Source: Chloromonas sp. AAM2
Taxonomy: Eukaryota > Chlorophyta > Chlorophyceae > Chlamydomonadales > Chlamydomonadaceae
NCBI GenBank assembly: GCA_004335635.1
Contig: QAXH01002495.1
Coordinates: 1-41,173 of the forward strand
Reading direction: 5' to 3'
DNA: 41,173 bases
Position numbers and translations under genes: made by a program. The notes below the pieces were generated by a model that saw only the letters and a program-made list of their open reading frames with translations, did not search any database and had not been told where the DNA came from. Each line of letters starts with the position of its first letter. The first letter of the stretch is position 1. This document shows, in pieces, positions 12,405 through 23,410 of the stretch.

Positions 12405-12593
12405 CCACCATGTGTCGGGGTTACTTGTGGCGTAGGCCGGCGCACGTAGCAGCAGGATTTCATGAAGGACTGTGTTGGCGTATCAGCAAGGTATTGGTCG
12501 CTCGTAAACGGATGGATGGACACGTGTCAGGCGGATTGGTCACGTCATGAGCTGTCCCTACGTATCCACGCGTTTCTGTTTTGCACTTTCCGT

Positions 12594-12681
12594 TCATACT
12601 GCACATGGCGCTCATTCATACTACACATGACGCTGTTTCATACTGCACGAGGCGCTCTTTCACACTGCACGAGGCGCTCTT
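12594..12681 (+). repeat. Four tandem 22-bp units in the silkA 3' UTR
   Basis: Four consecutive 22-bp units start at 12594, 12616, 12638 and 12660 and resemble TCATACTGCACGAGGCGCTC. A partial fifth unit follows. The silkB 3' flank has only one unit, around 16020, so the array expanded after the duplication. Confidence 0.85.
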
Positions 12682-12794
12682 TCATACCACGATAGACCCT
12701 TCAGGCAAAAGGGTGATTAAGCACTGCTTGACCAGGATCTGGTTACATGAACTAATTGATGGGACAGATCGCGTGAACTGTGAGGTTGGCTGAT

Positions 12795-12799
12795 TGTAA
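12795..12799 (+). terminator. TGTAA poly(A) signal of silkA
   Basis: TGTAA in ATTGTAACG. The same motif stands at the matching place after silkB (16144), at the end of a stretch where the two 3' flanks align. This suggests 3' UTRs of roughly 0.4-0.5 kb that end here in both genes. Confidence 0.5.
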
Positions 12800-13763
12800 C
12801 GACTTGAGAACTGGCAAACTGTGGCACACATTTTTCGGGAGTCCAGCCATACATGGCATCCAACTCTTGTTTGAGAAGCTATCAACAACAGGTGGCCACT
12901 GCTCCCCTTGGCAACAACATATCAGCAACAAGTTTGGCATGCACGCATCATGAGCAAGGAGGAGGTGACACCCGCGTTTCCACCAGCAAGCATATGGAGG
13001 AGCACTGTCGCACGATCAGCGGGGGGCACGGCCTCGCCGACGGCCACAGCTCTGTCTGCGTTGGCCATCAAGTTTCGGTCGGTAGCACGGGCGTTCAACA
13101 TATTAGTTGGCAACTAATCCAACAAGTACTTCCCGGTGATGGCGATGATATGCCGATGAACGGGCATCGTATCAGGATTGACATCGGCTCACTTTACCCG
13201 AGCCAGAAAGCAAAACGTGTGCAGCGGACAAAGCAGGCAAAGCGGACTTGGCATATCATCATAGGTTGAAGTCAGACGTGCCATGCCATGATGTTTCCTG
13301 TAATCTTGTAGTGCAAGTACAAACTTTGAAGGACCTGGCTGTACGCAAGGACTCGAACTTGTTGCACATAGCAAAGAGGCGCCGGCCTCCAGCAATTTTT
13401 GCGTAAGATATGATGTTTGCGTTGGGTGTGCTTCCTGGTGTGCACTCCCCCCGTGTGAGTATTCAATCTTCCGGGCGCCGGCCTCACATTCGATCTTCCT
13501 CAGTGGCTGAGGCAACTAGTGACAACTCTCTCACCCTTGGCGTCAGAGTGAGAGTAACGCATATCAGGGGGGCTACTTGCATTTGAGACCATAGTTATGC
13601 TACGTCACAGAATCAAGGGCTACAACGTCGCGTGCGCATGAGAAGCTTTGTTCTCTGTGCGGGAACTTGATTTTGATCTTTAAACTATTTGGAGTATTCG
13701 TTGTGTGTCGGAATTCCTATGTTGTTCCCGTATTCATTGTTATCTCGACACTGCGACCTGCAG

Positions 13764-13885
13764 CGGACACATTGTAGCAGGACGCTGTGATGGCTTCTCA
13801 CTAGATTGGCAGTGAATCTCTGCCAGTGTGGTGGAGATGCACGCCACATCTGTTCAAAGCACAGCAACAGGCAGCATGAATAGCA
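13764..13885 (+). repeat. Duplicated upstream segment, silkB copy
   Basis: Partner of 7040-7165. It shares GTGAATCTCTGCCAGTGTGG and the AGCACAGCAACAGGCAG block, in the same orientation and the same order relative to the following inverted-end element and silk-like gene. Confidence 0.75.
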
Positions 13886-13903
13886 ATTGGAGGCCTGCCA
13901 AAA

Positions 13904-14177
13904 AAAGATGTTTGCCAGTTCTGGGACAATTCTTGTGTGTCTCACGGTGAATGGGAAATGTCTTCACAGGAGTGTCTTACACCACCACACCCGGTTAACC
14001 CAGCAATATGCACAAGCGCAACGTCTAGCAACATGCACAAGCAACAGGAATCACTGGGGCACTTGACACTGACTCAACCCCGTCTTTACACACACAAATC
14101 ATCCAGGACAGAAGACACCACACTGCTTTCAGTGCCGCACCCAAGAACTGTCCCAGAAGTGGCAAACTTCTTCTTTT
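13904..14177. mobile_element. Candidate MITE-like element upstream of silkB
   Basis: The left end (13904-13935) contains GATGTTTGCCAGTTCTGGGA. The right end (14142-14177) is its imperfect inverse (AACTGTCCCAGAAGTGGCAA). About 270 bp long with no coding frame. It is likely related to 7294-7875, either by duplication with the gene or as a separate insertion. Confidence 0.4.
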
Positions 14178-14464
14178 CCCCCCGTATGTGTGTGCATCGA
14201 GCATGCATATCCAGCTTGGAGTGAAGTGAGACGTTCTGCACGCCGTCCTTCCGCGAACGAACAGAGCCTGCAAGACGATGACATCACGGCCCAGCTGATG
14301 CACAGTTTTGATTTCAACCCCTGCCAGCTCTTCGCATCCCACAAAGCGACTTTGGCTGCAAACAGCAGCGGCTTCACTTGCATCGCTTTTGTGACCTGCG
14401 GTGACCAAATGCGGGTATTCGCAATTGGTCACGGAACTCCTAATTTGACAGTTCCCGGGACTCG

Positions 14465-14470
14465 CACGTG
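14465..14470 (+). promoter_or_regulatory. CACGTG motif in the silkB upstream region
   Basis: CACGTG in GCACGTGTCG, 165 bp before the silkB ATG, followed by CACTAGCTTGTTG as in silkA. silkC has no CACGTG in the 200 bp before its start and instead has a TATA box. Confidence 0.35.
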
Positions 14471-14629
14471 TCGTCATCACGTTGCGCCCACTAGCTTGTT
14501 GCCCGTGGTGCCGATGTACACCGCAGGGCTGGAACGAGAGGTGCTCTGTGAGACTCAGTAAACTGCCTTTGCGTTCAGCCTGGTGCTCGCTTCAATCGGC
14601 CTGGAGTGCCTGCCCGCCGAGAAGCCGGG

Positions 14630-15760
14630 ATGGCGTCACGTCGCTCCATCGCAGTGTCCTGCGTGGCCCTGCTGGCCCTGGCATTATGCGCAGGTAGGAA
14701 AGCTAGCATCGCATGTCCCACTGCAGCATGGTTGGTGCAAAGAGGAAATCAAGACTCTCTGTCGCTTTCCTTCCATTTCGGCAGACGCGCGCTCTCTGAA
14801 GCAGGACGCTAACGCAGCGGCAAATGCACTTGCCAATGCACTTGCCAAGCTCACAGCGCCTCTCCCATCTCCCTCGCCTGCCCCCTCCCCTAGGCCATCC
14901 CCACCCCCCTCCACTAGGCCATCCCCACCTCCCTCTCCTAGGCCATCTCCACCCCCTGTCGCCGGTGAGTGCTCAACATCTTACATTCGCAGTGAGATTG
15001 CGACTATGATGCTCGGTAAGTTGATCAGCCAATCAGTAGTCATTTGGTCAGCGTTTTTGGTCGCCTCTTGCTTTGCGTGTGTTTCAGCTCCAAGGTCCCC
15101 GTCTCCTGCCCCTAGCCCAACAGGCGGCGAAGCCACTGCCACCGCTGTCGCCACTGCTCTCGCCTCGGGCAACGCTCAGGCCGCTGCCAACGCACTGGCT
15201 TCTGCGATTGCTCAGGGTGCGTCTTAAGTCATGACGTGGCAGTTACTCGCACAGAGGTCTTTAGTATCAGCCAGCAATTACCTAGCTAGTCAGATAACAG
15301 TTCCGCTCAATATTCGTATTTCTTTGGCTGCAGGAGGTTCCCAGGCGAATGCTGCTGCCACAGCGCTAGCCCAGGCCGCCGCTGCCGGTAATGCCGCAGT
15401 GGCCACAGCCCTGGCACAGGCCCTCGCCCAGGCACGAGCAGCCGGAAACGCACAGTCACTGGCTAACGTGAGTAAGGCTGGCACTGGCTGTGTTCTAGCC
15501 AGAGTTGCCCCTGCCAAACTGAGCCAACAATCAACCAGGCAATTGCAACCTGGCCAGAGAGCGAGGTTTTGATTTATTTGATTTGTGAGCCTTTGCACTC
15601 GGTATTGCAGGCTCTAGCCCAGGCCACCGCCAGCGGAACAGGTGCCGGCACTCCCGCGCTGGCGCAAGCGTTGGCCCAGGCTCAAGCTGCAGCGAGTGGA
15701 AATGGCCAAGCGTCGGCCTCGGCCGTTTCGCAAGGCCAAGCCCAGGCCCGTGGCCTGTAG
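14630..15760 (+). CDS. silkB: short secreted Ala/Gln- and Ser-Pro-rich protein, 5 exons
   Basis: Exons: 14630-14693, 14785-14964, 15088-15216, 15334-15467, 15611-15760, giving 218 aa and a TAG stop. The signal peptide MASRRSIAVSCVALLALALC is followed by DARSLKQDANAAANALANAL. Exon 2 runs directly from the Ala block into an SPSP/SPPP block. Exon 3 matches silkA exon 11 and exon 4 matches silkA exon 12 almost base for base; the last exon is a shortened silkA exon 13 ending QAQARGL. It lacks counterparts of silkA exons 3-10, so it is either a deletion derivative or the simpler ancestral form. A role similar to silkA, in wall or matrix, is inferred. The start is fixed by alignment with silkA, with the same GGGATGGCGTCACG context. 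Confidence 0.85.
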
Positions 15761-17838
15761 ACCACTGCCGCATCAACGTATATGGTGATTTTGAGGTAAA
15801 GAGGCGGCGGCTTTGGCTCGACACATTTGATGAAACCGCCATGGGTCGGGATTACCTGGGGGGCGCAGGTCGGCGTGCGTAGTGTCAGGGTTTCACAAAG
15901 AACTGCGTTGGTCGATTTCAAATCAACAAGGTGTTGGTCGCTCACAAGTGGACGGACGGATCGTGTTACGTGAAGGGCGGTCCGTGCATATCCATGCGTT
16001 TCATTTCTGTACAACTTCGGTTCATACTGCACATAGCGCTATGATTGATTATTTCGACAGAAAGATGATCAAGAACTGCTTTGACCAGGAACAAATTACT
16101 TGGGCTGATTGATGGGACAGATTGATTGAACCGGAGGTCGAATTGTAACGCCTCGAAAGCCGAGTCCAGTCAGAGATGCTCTTCAACCCTGACGCCACGT
16201 GAGCAATCTTGAAGCATCTCCGTTACTGGATTGAGACGCTGCTACTATGCATGTGGCCAGCAACCAGCAAAATCACGCGTACATTGCCGCGCGGTTCTTG
16301 CAGGCACAGGTCTCATGCTACCCTTCAGATCAGCGGCTTGCCTGTTATTACAATCAGAAAGTTCAGGAGTCAACAACGATCTTGAACGCGCAGTATAAAG
16401 TAGCCAGTGAAGTGAGTGTCGTGTGCCTCGGCGCACTTCGTGCCGAAGGGCATGGGATTGCTAGTGCACGGCAACCCTGGTGTAAAGGTAACAGCACCAC
16501 TGGCGCTGAAAATCAATTGATTCATTTAATCCCCTGCCCGGCGCAGCAAGTGGCCAGATGTGGCAAGAAGCAAACACACGAGTGCAAAGCGTGGCTGAAC
16601 AATCATCAGTGGGTTCAGTCTGACTTGACCCTGAATCCCCAGGCAGCCAGCACCTGGCTTCGACAATCAATCTCAATCAACATTTCCTGCACACTGCCTT
16701 GGTGGCAGAGATGAGGACTGCTGCTGCTTTGCGATTCAGACATATGCATGAAAGGGACTTGGTATTCCAATCTTGATGGCAACCAACCTAGGAAAGTTGA
16801 CGTCATGCCGTGATGGTTCCTGTAATCTGGTAGTATACCAGCTGTGCAGAATGAATATCCAAGCATTACCATCAAAACCTGGCAGAGCACCAGCACTTGG
16901 GATTCTGTGTACAAATCCCAGCCAGCCGTAGCATGAATTAAGCATCGGTCACAACCGACTCTTGCGTGCGCAGCGCAAGGAATCATGGGACAAGAAAAGT
17001 CAGTTAGGCATGCACAGCGTCTTCTGAAGCTGGCAGAACACCACCTCAGGATGTGCTGTAACGTGGTCAAGGAATCCCATGCGCAAGAAAGGCTATGTTG
17101 TCTGTCCCATCGGGTTTGAGCGGGTTCATACAGGCAGTGCATCAGGGAACATGCCACACACTGATCGATCAAAGGTCATCATGTGTAGTCACTGGAATCA
17201 CAGTTGAGTTGAGCACTAGCCGTTTCTGGATCGACAACCTTCTGGCACTGTATTCATTTGCAGTGTGCGGCTCTGTGTGTCTGGGTAACTGTAGCCACTA
17301 CGCTGGTTGAGTTTGTGCAAGGGTTTGCGCTTTCAGCACTATTCTGTTTGTCGTGGCATGATGTCAACTGCCATTAATTGCCATCAACTGTCAACCGCAA
17401 GCTACGCCTGCTGCTTCGCTTTCCCTTCGCTTTTCCCTTGCTTTCTGCAATGCTTTTGTACCGTGACCGTAGAAAGCAGGCCGCTGCTCGCCTGATCCGT
17501 TCCTGATCCACATCTCACTTGCACTTCCTCCTGGCCCAGTGCAAGGCCGCCAGCTCACGCCATGGCACGCTCGATACCTGGGCTGCCAAGTTATGGCTTG
17601 GATGGCCATGGCTTGCCTTGCAAGGTCCCTTGGTTCGTCACCGTGATGTATTGGTGGTCAGGTGATGAGGTGCTGCCTGAAGTCATCTGCTCATGCCTGC
17701 AGCCGCCAACCTGGAGATGATCGAAGCCGGCCAGGGCCCGAGCGAGAAGGCAGCCAATGCTTGACCAGAACTCGGCGACAAGGTGACTGCTGTGCCGCTC
17801 ATACCTTCACAGCCCTAAGCTGATGAAGGCACACCACA
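15761..17838. other. silkB 3' flank and region up to ccD
   Basis: 15761-16148 is the probable silkB 3' UTR, alignable with the silkA 3' flank. Beyond it I find no gene. Short frames at 16247-16714 (+) and 16615-17172 (-) overlap and resemble nothing known. CCGTGATGGTTCCTGTAATC near 16809 echoes 13288, the distal edge of the tandem duplication. Confidence 0.5.
16144..16148 (+). terminator. TGTAA poly(A) signal of silkB
   Basis: TGTAA in ATTGTAACG, 384 bases after the stop, at the position equivalent to the silkA signal at 12795. Confidence 0.5.
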
Positions 17839-20241
17839 TCACTGAGGGCGCATGCAGCTGGGCATGAGCTTCATCCACCAACGCAGCTTGATGGGCTCGG
17901 CAAAGCTGTCGGAGTTGCAGGCAGCTGGCTTGCCCTGGTCAGACGCAGGCTGAGACTTTGATTCGACTTCTGCCTCCTGAGCCACCACCGCCAGGCTTGT
18001 GTCAGAGCTGGCTTCATGTGGGGCGTCAGACTTGATGCCATCCTGTGAGATGTGTGAGATGTCCTCGTCAAAGAGGTGGGAGTTGCTGTCAGCTGCAGAG
18101 GACTGGGCGGACAAGCCGGAATCAGCGGGCCGAGCCTCACCTGCTGGCACCAGGGACAGGTGGAAAACAGATTATAAAATCGAGTGTTTGAGCAAACGTA
18201 GGCAGCTTGTTTTTTCCCCCAAAAAATGGCGGGTTGCAATTGGAACTGCAAGGAACGAGCCGAGTGTGCTTTGTTTGGTGAGCAGCACCTGCCAAGGGGG
18301 AGTGACAGTAGTTGGATAGTTGGAGGTTGCGAGTTTCCTACATACAGCTTTGTATCAGGAGCGAGAGAATGGGTGAGCACTACCAGTGGTTGTGGCTATC
18401 ATGGGCCACACTTGGTACAGACAGCGTCGAGAAGTGGGTGCGTGCCCATGTCCAAGGCTCACCGGTCATGAGCGCGAGCTCCAAAGGGTCGACAGCAACC
18501 GACACACTGGGGGTGTGCGATGCAGTGGGTTGGAAGGCCTGGGGCATGTTGGAGGCGGAGGTGACGCGGGCGACCGGCGGCGCCACTGCTGCGACCTCAT
18601 CTGGTGCGAGACGTGCAATGGCTGCCAGCGCTTGTTGCAGCTCCTGGACCAACTGCGCATCACAAACAAGCAGAAGCAAGGCAATGAGGTTGTGGCGGAC
18701 GTGGGTTGTGGGCAAGAAGGATGCAAGATGCAGCTTCATTGACACTCTGGTTTCAAACACGGCCTGGGTTATCTTGGCGAAAGCCGCGCCACAAGCTGAC
18801 ATGAAGCCGCGCCACAAGCTGACATGAAGCCGCGCCACAAGCTGACATGAAGCCATGACCTGTAGCACAGCCCTGCAGCACACCAGATTTGGATAATGAA
18901 TATCACCTTGACATTGTCATCCGTGAGCGTGGCAATGGTGCGCTTGCCCGCCGCCACCTCCGAGCACAGTGAGGTCACTCGGCTCTGAGCAGCCTCCAGC
19001 TTGTCTGATATGTCGTCCACGTGTGTTGCGGCCACCCGCAGACGCAGCTTGGACACCTCGCCCTGCGTAGCAACCAAGACAACCAAAGCGGAGTAGAGGA
19101 AATAAACACGTATTGAGGTGTTGCAGCAAGTATCCGTATGCCAGGCACAGGTTGCGCCACACGGCCCTCCATGCACTAGACAGCAAGCCAAGAGCCCAGG
19201 CCTCACAGACACGCAACAACAACAGCAAAGTCATGTAACAGGCCTTCAAACCCTATGCATTTACCAAAGTTAGACTGAAAATTGGAACTGTGCCTGATTT
19301 GCCTATACATTGGCTCCAAAGAACTGTACACTGTACACAATCCATTGTACGAAATGCTTGGAACCCAATCCCCAGTGCATGGGTTCATGACTTGCTCAAG
19401 TATGCTTGCCAAGGGAGCAGTCCCCGCTGACCTGTGCCAGCGCCTCCTCGTCCCTGACGGCTAGCTTCATCTTGACGTCCACTAGCTGAGCAGTGAGTGA
19501 GTCAGCCTCGGCTGCACGTGCTGCGCTCTCCTGGCACTTCGCCGCACACAGGCACTTGGCTGCACAGGCAAGGCAGGTGAGCATGAGCTAGCATGAAACA
19601 ATGTGATGACTGACAACGCTGCGTCAGGACCCGAATCCAAAAGTTGAGGGCAGATGCATGCAAGTTGAGGGTAGATGCATGCGAGTTCAGGATCAACTTG
19701 AGAATTAATCGCAAGGCGAGGCTGCTGCAAACAGATGAGTCAGTGTGTGGCCGCAACAAAGGTTTTAGCCAAGCTTGGCAACAGACTGCAGTTGGCAGGT
19801 TTGGGTTGCAGGCGTAATGCCGTATGCATGCATGAGCCCCTGCTAGTGCCTTTGCGTACCTTTGACAATTTCTTGCCTGAGCTCAGTCTTCTCCTTGATG
19901 TCCTGCTTCCAGGCCACTGCCATGTCTGCCATTTGCTGCTCCCACACAGCGCATCCAAAGCATGCAGTATCGCCAGCGGCGAGTTCATCTTGGGCACTCT
20001 CCTGGGCCAAGCCCTCCCGTCCTGGGAGGGGGCGAGACAAACGAGACAAATGATGCATGGGCTGCCAAGCACCAAGGTTTCTTTTTCCGTAAGGCAGGAT
20101 GTCCGCAGAAACAGGGTTAGAAACACATCTAGGGCTTGCATGTACTCCGAGTTGCGCACCTGATGCGTACGTCGAGACATAAAGGCTTGCACCAGTTGCG
20201 GCGAGATGTGGCTTTGCCAGCACTTGAGATGCCGAGGACAT
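17839..20241 (-). CDS. ccD: predicted coiled-coil protein of unknown function, 6 exons
   Basis: Exons on the minus strand: 20241-20160, 20021-19860, 19559-19432, 19062-18907, 18652-18463, 18140-17839, giving 339 aa. No known family is recognised. After a short N-terminus containing YVSTY, a block with VWEQQMADMA and WKQD leads into Glu/Lys/Ala-rich, probably coiled-coil sequence (about residues 60-195). This includes KCLCAAKCQESAARAAEADS and SKLRLR...SRVTSLCSEVAAGKRTI. A Ser/Pro/Ala-rich variable part follows. The last 16 residues, KLRWWMKLMPSCMRPQ, are identical to those of ccE. This tail is basic and amphipathic, with paired Trp and one Cys, and could bind a membrane or partner. Exon count and all intron phases equal those of ccE. 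In-frame ATGs lie upstream (up to 20307); 20241 was chosen by alignment with ccE. It faces silkB convergently. Confidence 0.75.
18781..18849. repeat. Three tandem 23-bp units in ccD intron 4
   Basis: Units at 18781, 18804 and 18827 each contain GCCGCGCCACAAGCTGACAT and are followed by a partial fourth. The array lies inside the intron and has no counterpart in ccE, so it is a local expansion. Confidence 0.9.
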
Positions 20242-21029
20242 GGTGGACTGAACAAGCGGTGGCGGGCGACGAGAATGGCCTGAATTCACCATCATACAAG
20301 TCTGCATAAAATCCAGAATGCCATGGCTACGAAGATGACATCGCGGCTGATATTAATCGGGACACCCTGGCTTGCGACTTGCATGTGAGCCGAATGCAGA
20401 ATGTCACCTGGTGGAATGCTGTGCTTGCCTGCACCAAGCTTGATGTCAATCTGCCTTGATGTCAACCTGCCTTGATGTCAATCTGTTCGGCCTGGTGGGT
20501 GGCGTGGCTCGCGGTGAGGCGTTGTTATGTCCTTTGTGATTTCGTTGATGTCTCGAGGTGATGGTTGCACAGTGCAAATGACCACCTAGAGTCTATTGTC
20601 CATTGTTCAACTTGCATGCTGCTGGATTGTGCTGGCGTTGCTAGAAACAGAAACGGTTGTACGGCAGCCATCACGATTTAAAGCCGCTGAGCGGCACACA
20701 TCATCGCAGATTCTGCGACACAGGCAAGCGATTGGCAATCGCGTAGTGCGATTACCTACCGACAATCCGCACCGCTTCTGGAAGGTAAAGGTAACGAGAT
20801 ATTTCAGTGGAATATTGTCAGTGGTGGAATATTGTCAGTGCAGCAAGCAATCAGCTTGTGTAGTGCAAGCAATCAGCTTGCATGCAAGTCTGTGTGCAAG
20901 CTGCAAGCTGCGATTTTGCAAGCTAATGTTCTAATCTTAAGCAAAAGGGTGAACAGGCCTCTGGAGCTGCATACTGCCATAATCCTCTTTTGCATTGCTT
21001 TATTGCAGGATTCAACCCGGGTTCGCGAA
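20242..21029. promoter_or_regulatory. Shared divergent promoter region of ccD and ccE
   Basis: A 788-bp head-to-head spacer with no supported gene. It carries a 16-bp unit TTGATGTCAATCTGCC three times in tandem (20440-20487), a 17-bp unit GTGGAATATTGTCAGTG twice in tandem (20807-20840), and GCAAGCAATCAGCTTG twice (20843-20858, 20865-20880). A good acceptor (TTTATTGCAG, ending at 21009) sits just before the ccE ATG, so a 5' UTR intron is possible. No TATA box is obvious. Joint regulation of the two genes is an inference. Confidence 0.5.
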
Positions 21030-23410
21030 ATGTCGATCATCTGCAACTCAATTGATGCGCCAATGGCGTGCACGGCCCTTGCGAAGCTGGGCAAGCCAAA
21101 TACAATCACAGGCAGCGCCAACTTCTATGTCTCTACTTACGACTTAGGTACGTGACTCGACTTGCATGCAAACCCTAAATTCTTGCTGCATGTGCAGTCC
21201 GATTGCCTTGAAGAAGCGGACACTTAGCACGGTCTGATTGCGTTAGTGCGCCGTCGTTCCAATCACCACATCCGGCTGGCCAGCGACACGTCTGATTGTG
21301 TTCATGCGGTTGCAGGTCACGTCCTGGACAACGATGCCTTGGTCACGGAGAATTCTCAAGATGAATCCGTTGCTGAGTGCCTGGAATGCTCTGGATGCAC
21401 TGTGTGGGAGCAGCAAATGGCAGACATGGCAATGGCCTGGAAGCAGGACGTCAAGGAGATGACTCAGCTCAAGCAAGAGCTTGTCAAAGGTACGCATGCT
21501 GGTACCTGGACGGGCTTCGCTCATGCATGCATGAGGCATTACGCCTGCAACCCAAACCTGTCATTTGCTGGTCAGTCTGCTGCCAATCCTGGCTCAAACC
21601 CTGAGGTCTGACCACACGTTGTCTCATGTTACTGCGGCAGCCAAGCCTTGCATGCATTGACTCTCGCCCTTACCTTCAACTTGCATGCATCTGCCATCAA
21701 CTTTTGGATTCGAGTCCTGACGCAGCGTTGTCAGTCATCACATTGTTTCATGCTAGCTCATGCTCACCTGCCTTGCCTGTGCAGCCAAGTGCCTGTGTGC
21801 GGCGAAGTGCCAGGAGAGCGCAGCGCGTGCAGCCGAGGCCGACTCACTCACTGCTCAGCTGGTGGACGTCAAGATGAAGCTAGCCGTCAGAGATGAAGAG
21901 GCGCTGGCACAGGTCAGGCTGCCTTGATGCCGAACCCATCACTGGGTATTTGTTCTTTACGGTTACATGATTGCACTGGGACTTAGAGCATTCACAGATG
22001 GATTGTGCGCAGTTATCCCAAGCCCATGGACAGGCATTGCCAGACCAGGCAGACCGACATCAAGTTCAACTCTTACAGATCAATGACTGGATTGAGGAGG
22101 GTTTGCTGCACAGGATACCTGCCAGTCTACCAGTGCTTGCTGCATCAGTACATCAGTACAGGTTGATTTTGATTGCCCCTACGAGCGCATGCGTTACATA
22201 CTCTTGCCAGGCTGTGTGACATACTATTTTTATGCTGTGCTTGACAGGACAAGGTGTCCAAGCTGCGCCTCCGTGCGGCCGCAGCGCATGTGGACGAAAT
22301 CACTGAGAAGCTGGCCAGTGCTCAGAGCCGAGTGGCCTCGCTGTGCTCTGACGTGGCGGCGGGCAAGCGCACCATTGGGCTGCTGACTGATGCCAATGCA
22401 AAGGTGATGTTCATATTTGAGCCAAAGCTTGGTAGGAGGGTTGTGCTGGGTGTGGAGGAAAGGGAAACATGGCTACAGATCAACACATGTCATGGGAAGC
22501 CATGTAGCTGCCTGGGATGCCGTATCAAGATCAGCTATAGAGGCGGATAAGTGGTGCAGGTTTTGGAATCCTTGTGTCACTTTGGCCACATCTCACTTCC
22601 TTGAAGATAGCAACATCTTGCCAGCAACCTTAACACATTTACTTTGAATTTTTTGTTACTCGCAGCTAGCCCAGCAACTTCAAGAAGCGAAGGCCGCCAT
22701 CGCTGGCCTGGCGCTAGAAAAGATTGACGCCATAGTGGCCCAGGCCACGCCCACCACCAACCCCAACCTGTCCACCTTTTCCCTGCCCCAGCCCTGCTGC
22801 CCAGCTACATCATGCACCCCCAGCACGTCAGTGGCCTCCAACTCCGCATCGCCCGCACGTACCACTGGTGAGCCCTTGAAGCTGTGAGCTGTCAACCGTC
22901 TTGTGCTGTTCACAGAAGTATGTCATCTGAACAGGTTGTAGCATGCAATAGGTTCTCCGAAGCTGCCAACTCACGCATGTGTGACTCTGTATATTGTGGC
23001 AAACGTCAACATTACTAATCATGCGTGGCTGCTGTTCTGTACACTGCTTGATGTCAGGCATCATTCTGTCATGTCTTGTCATGGCCTCAGGTGAGGCTGA
23101 GACACCTGCTGTCTGCAGCGTTTCCACCCAATCTTCTGCTGCCAGTGCCATTCCCAGTACAGCCACCAGTACCACCACCCCAGTGTCACGCCGGACTGCC
23201 TCCCAGGTCACATCCAGCCACAGCTTCCCAAAAGGAGACAGTCATGACACTGGCCTAGTTGTGCTCACAAAGACATCAGCGTTCGAGCGTGTGTTTGGCC
23301 GGAGCAAGCAAGCCGCACCCACCTACAACTATGGCGTTGACAGAGTGGCTGAGCCTGTCAAGCTGCGTTGGTGGATGAAGCTCATGCCAAGCTGCATGCG
23401 CCCTCAGTAG
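21030..23410 (+). CDS. ccE: predicted coiled-coil protein, inverted paralogue of ccD, 6 exons
   Basis: Exons: 21030-21147, 21316-21489, 21785-21912, 22248-22403, 22666-22867, 23091-23410, giving 365 aa and a TAG stop. Exons 3 and 4 have the same lengths as in ccD (128 and 156 nt), and the exon 3 peptide is identical in the two. The N-terminus contains YVSTY. Next comes VWEQQMADMAMAWKQD, then a long Ala/Glu/Lys-rich predicted coiled coil (about 75-215), then a Thr/Ser/Pro-rich linker. Before the shared tail KLRWWMKLMPSCMRPQ is a stretch with TKTSAFERVFGRSKQA not seen in ccD. No signal peptide or membrane span is seen, so it is probably intracellular. No known family is recognised. It faces silkC convergently, mirroring ccD and silkB. 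The start was chosen as the first ATG after the putative acceptor and by alignment with ccD. Confidence 0.75.

Larger units (their letters stand above)
12800..14629. other. silkA-silkB intergenic region
   Basis: No gene is supported. It contains the silkB copy of the upstream duplicated segment (13764-13885), the second inverted-end element (13904-14177), a 50-bp patch similar to one at 27751 (13411-13459), and the silkB promoter. The sequence around 13283-13310 (CATGATGTTTCCTGTAATCT) recurs in altered form near 16806, downstream of silkB, extending the tandem duplication on that side. Confidence 0.5.

Noticed and set aside
12804..12842. GAGAACTGGCAAACTGTGGCAC as a further copy of the candidate element end
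   Set aside because: Only about 12 bases match the core, and the GGGACA half is missing.
14583..15227. Continuous frame through silkB exons 1-3
   Set aside because: Reading through the introns adds unrelated residues and ends at the intronic TAA; exon edges match silkA and silkC.
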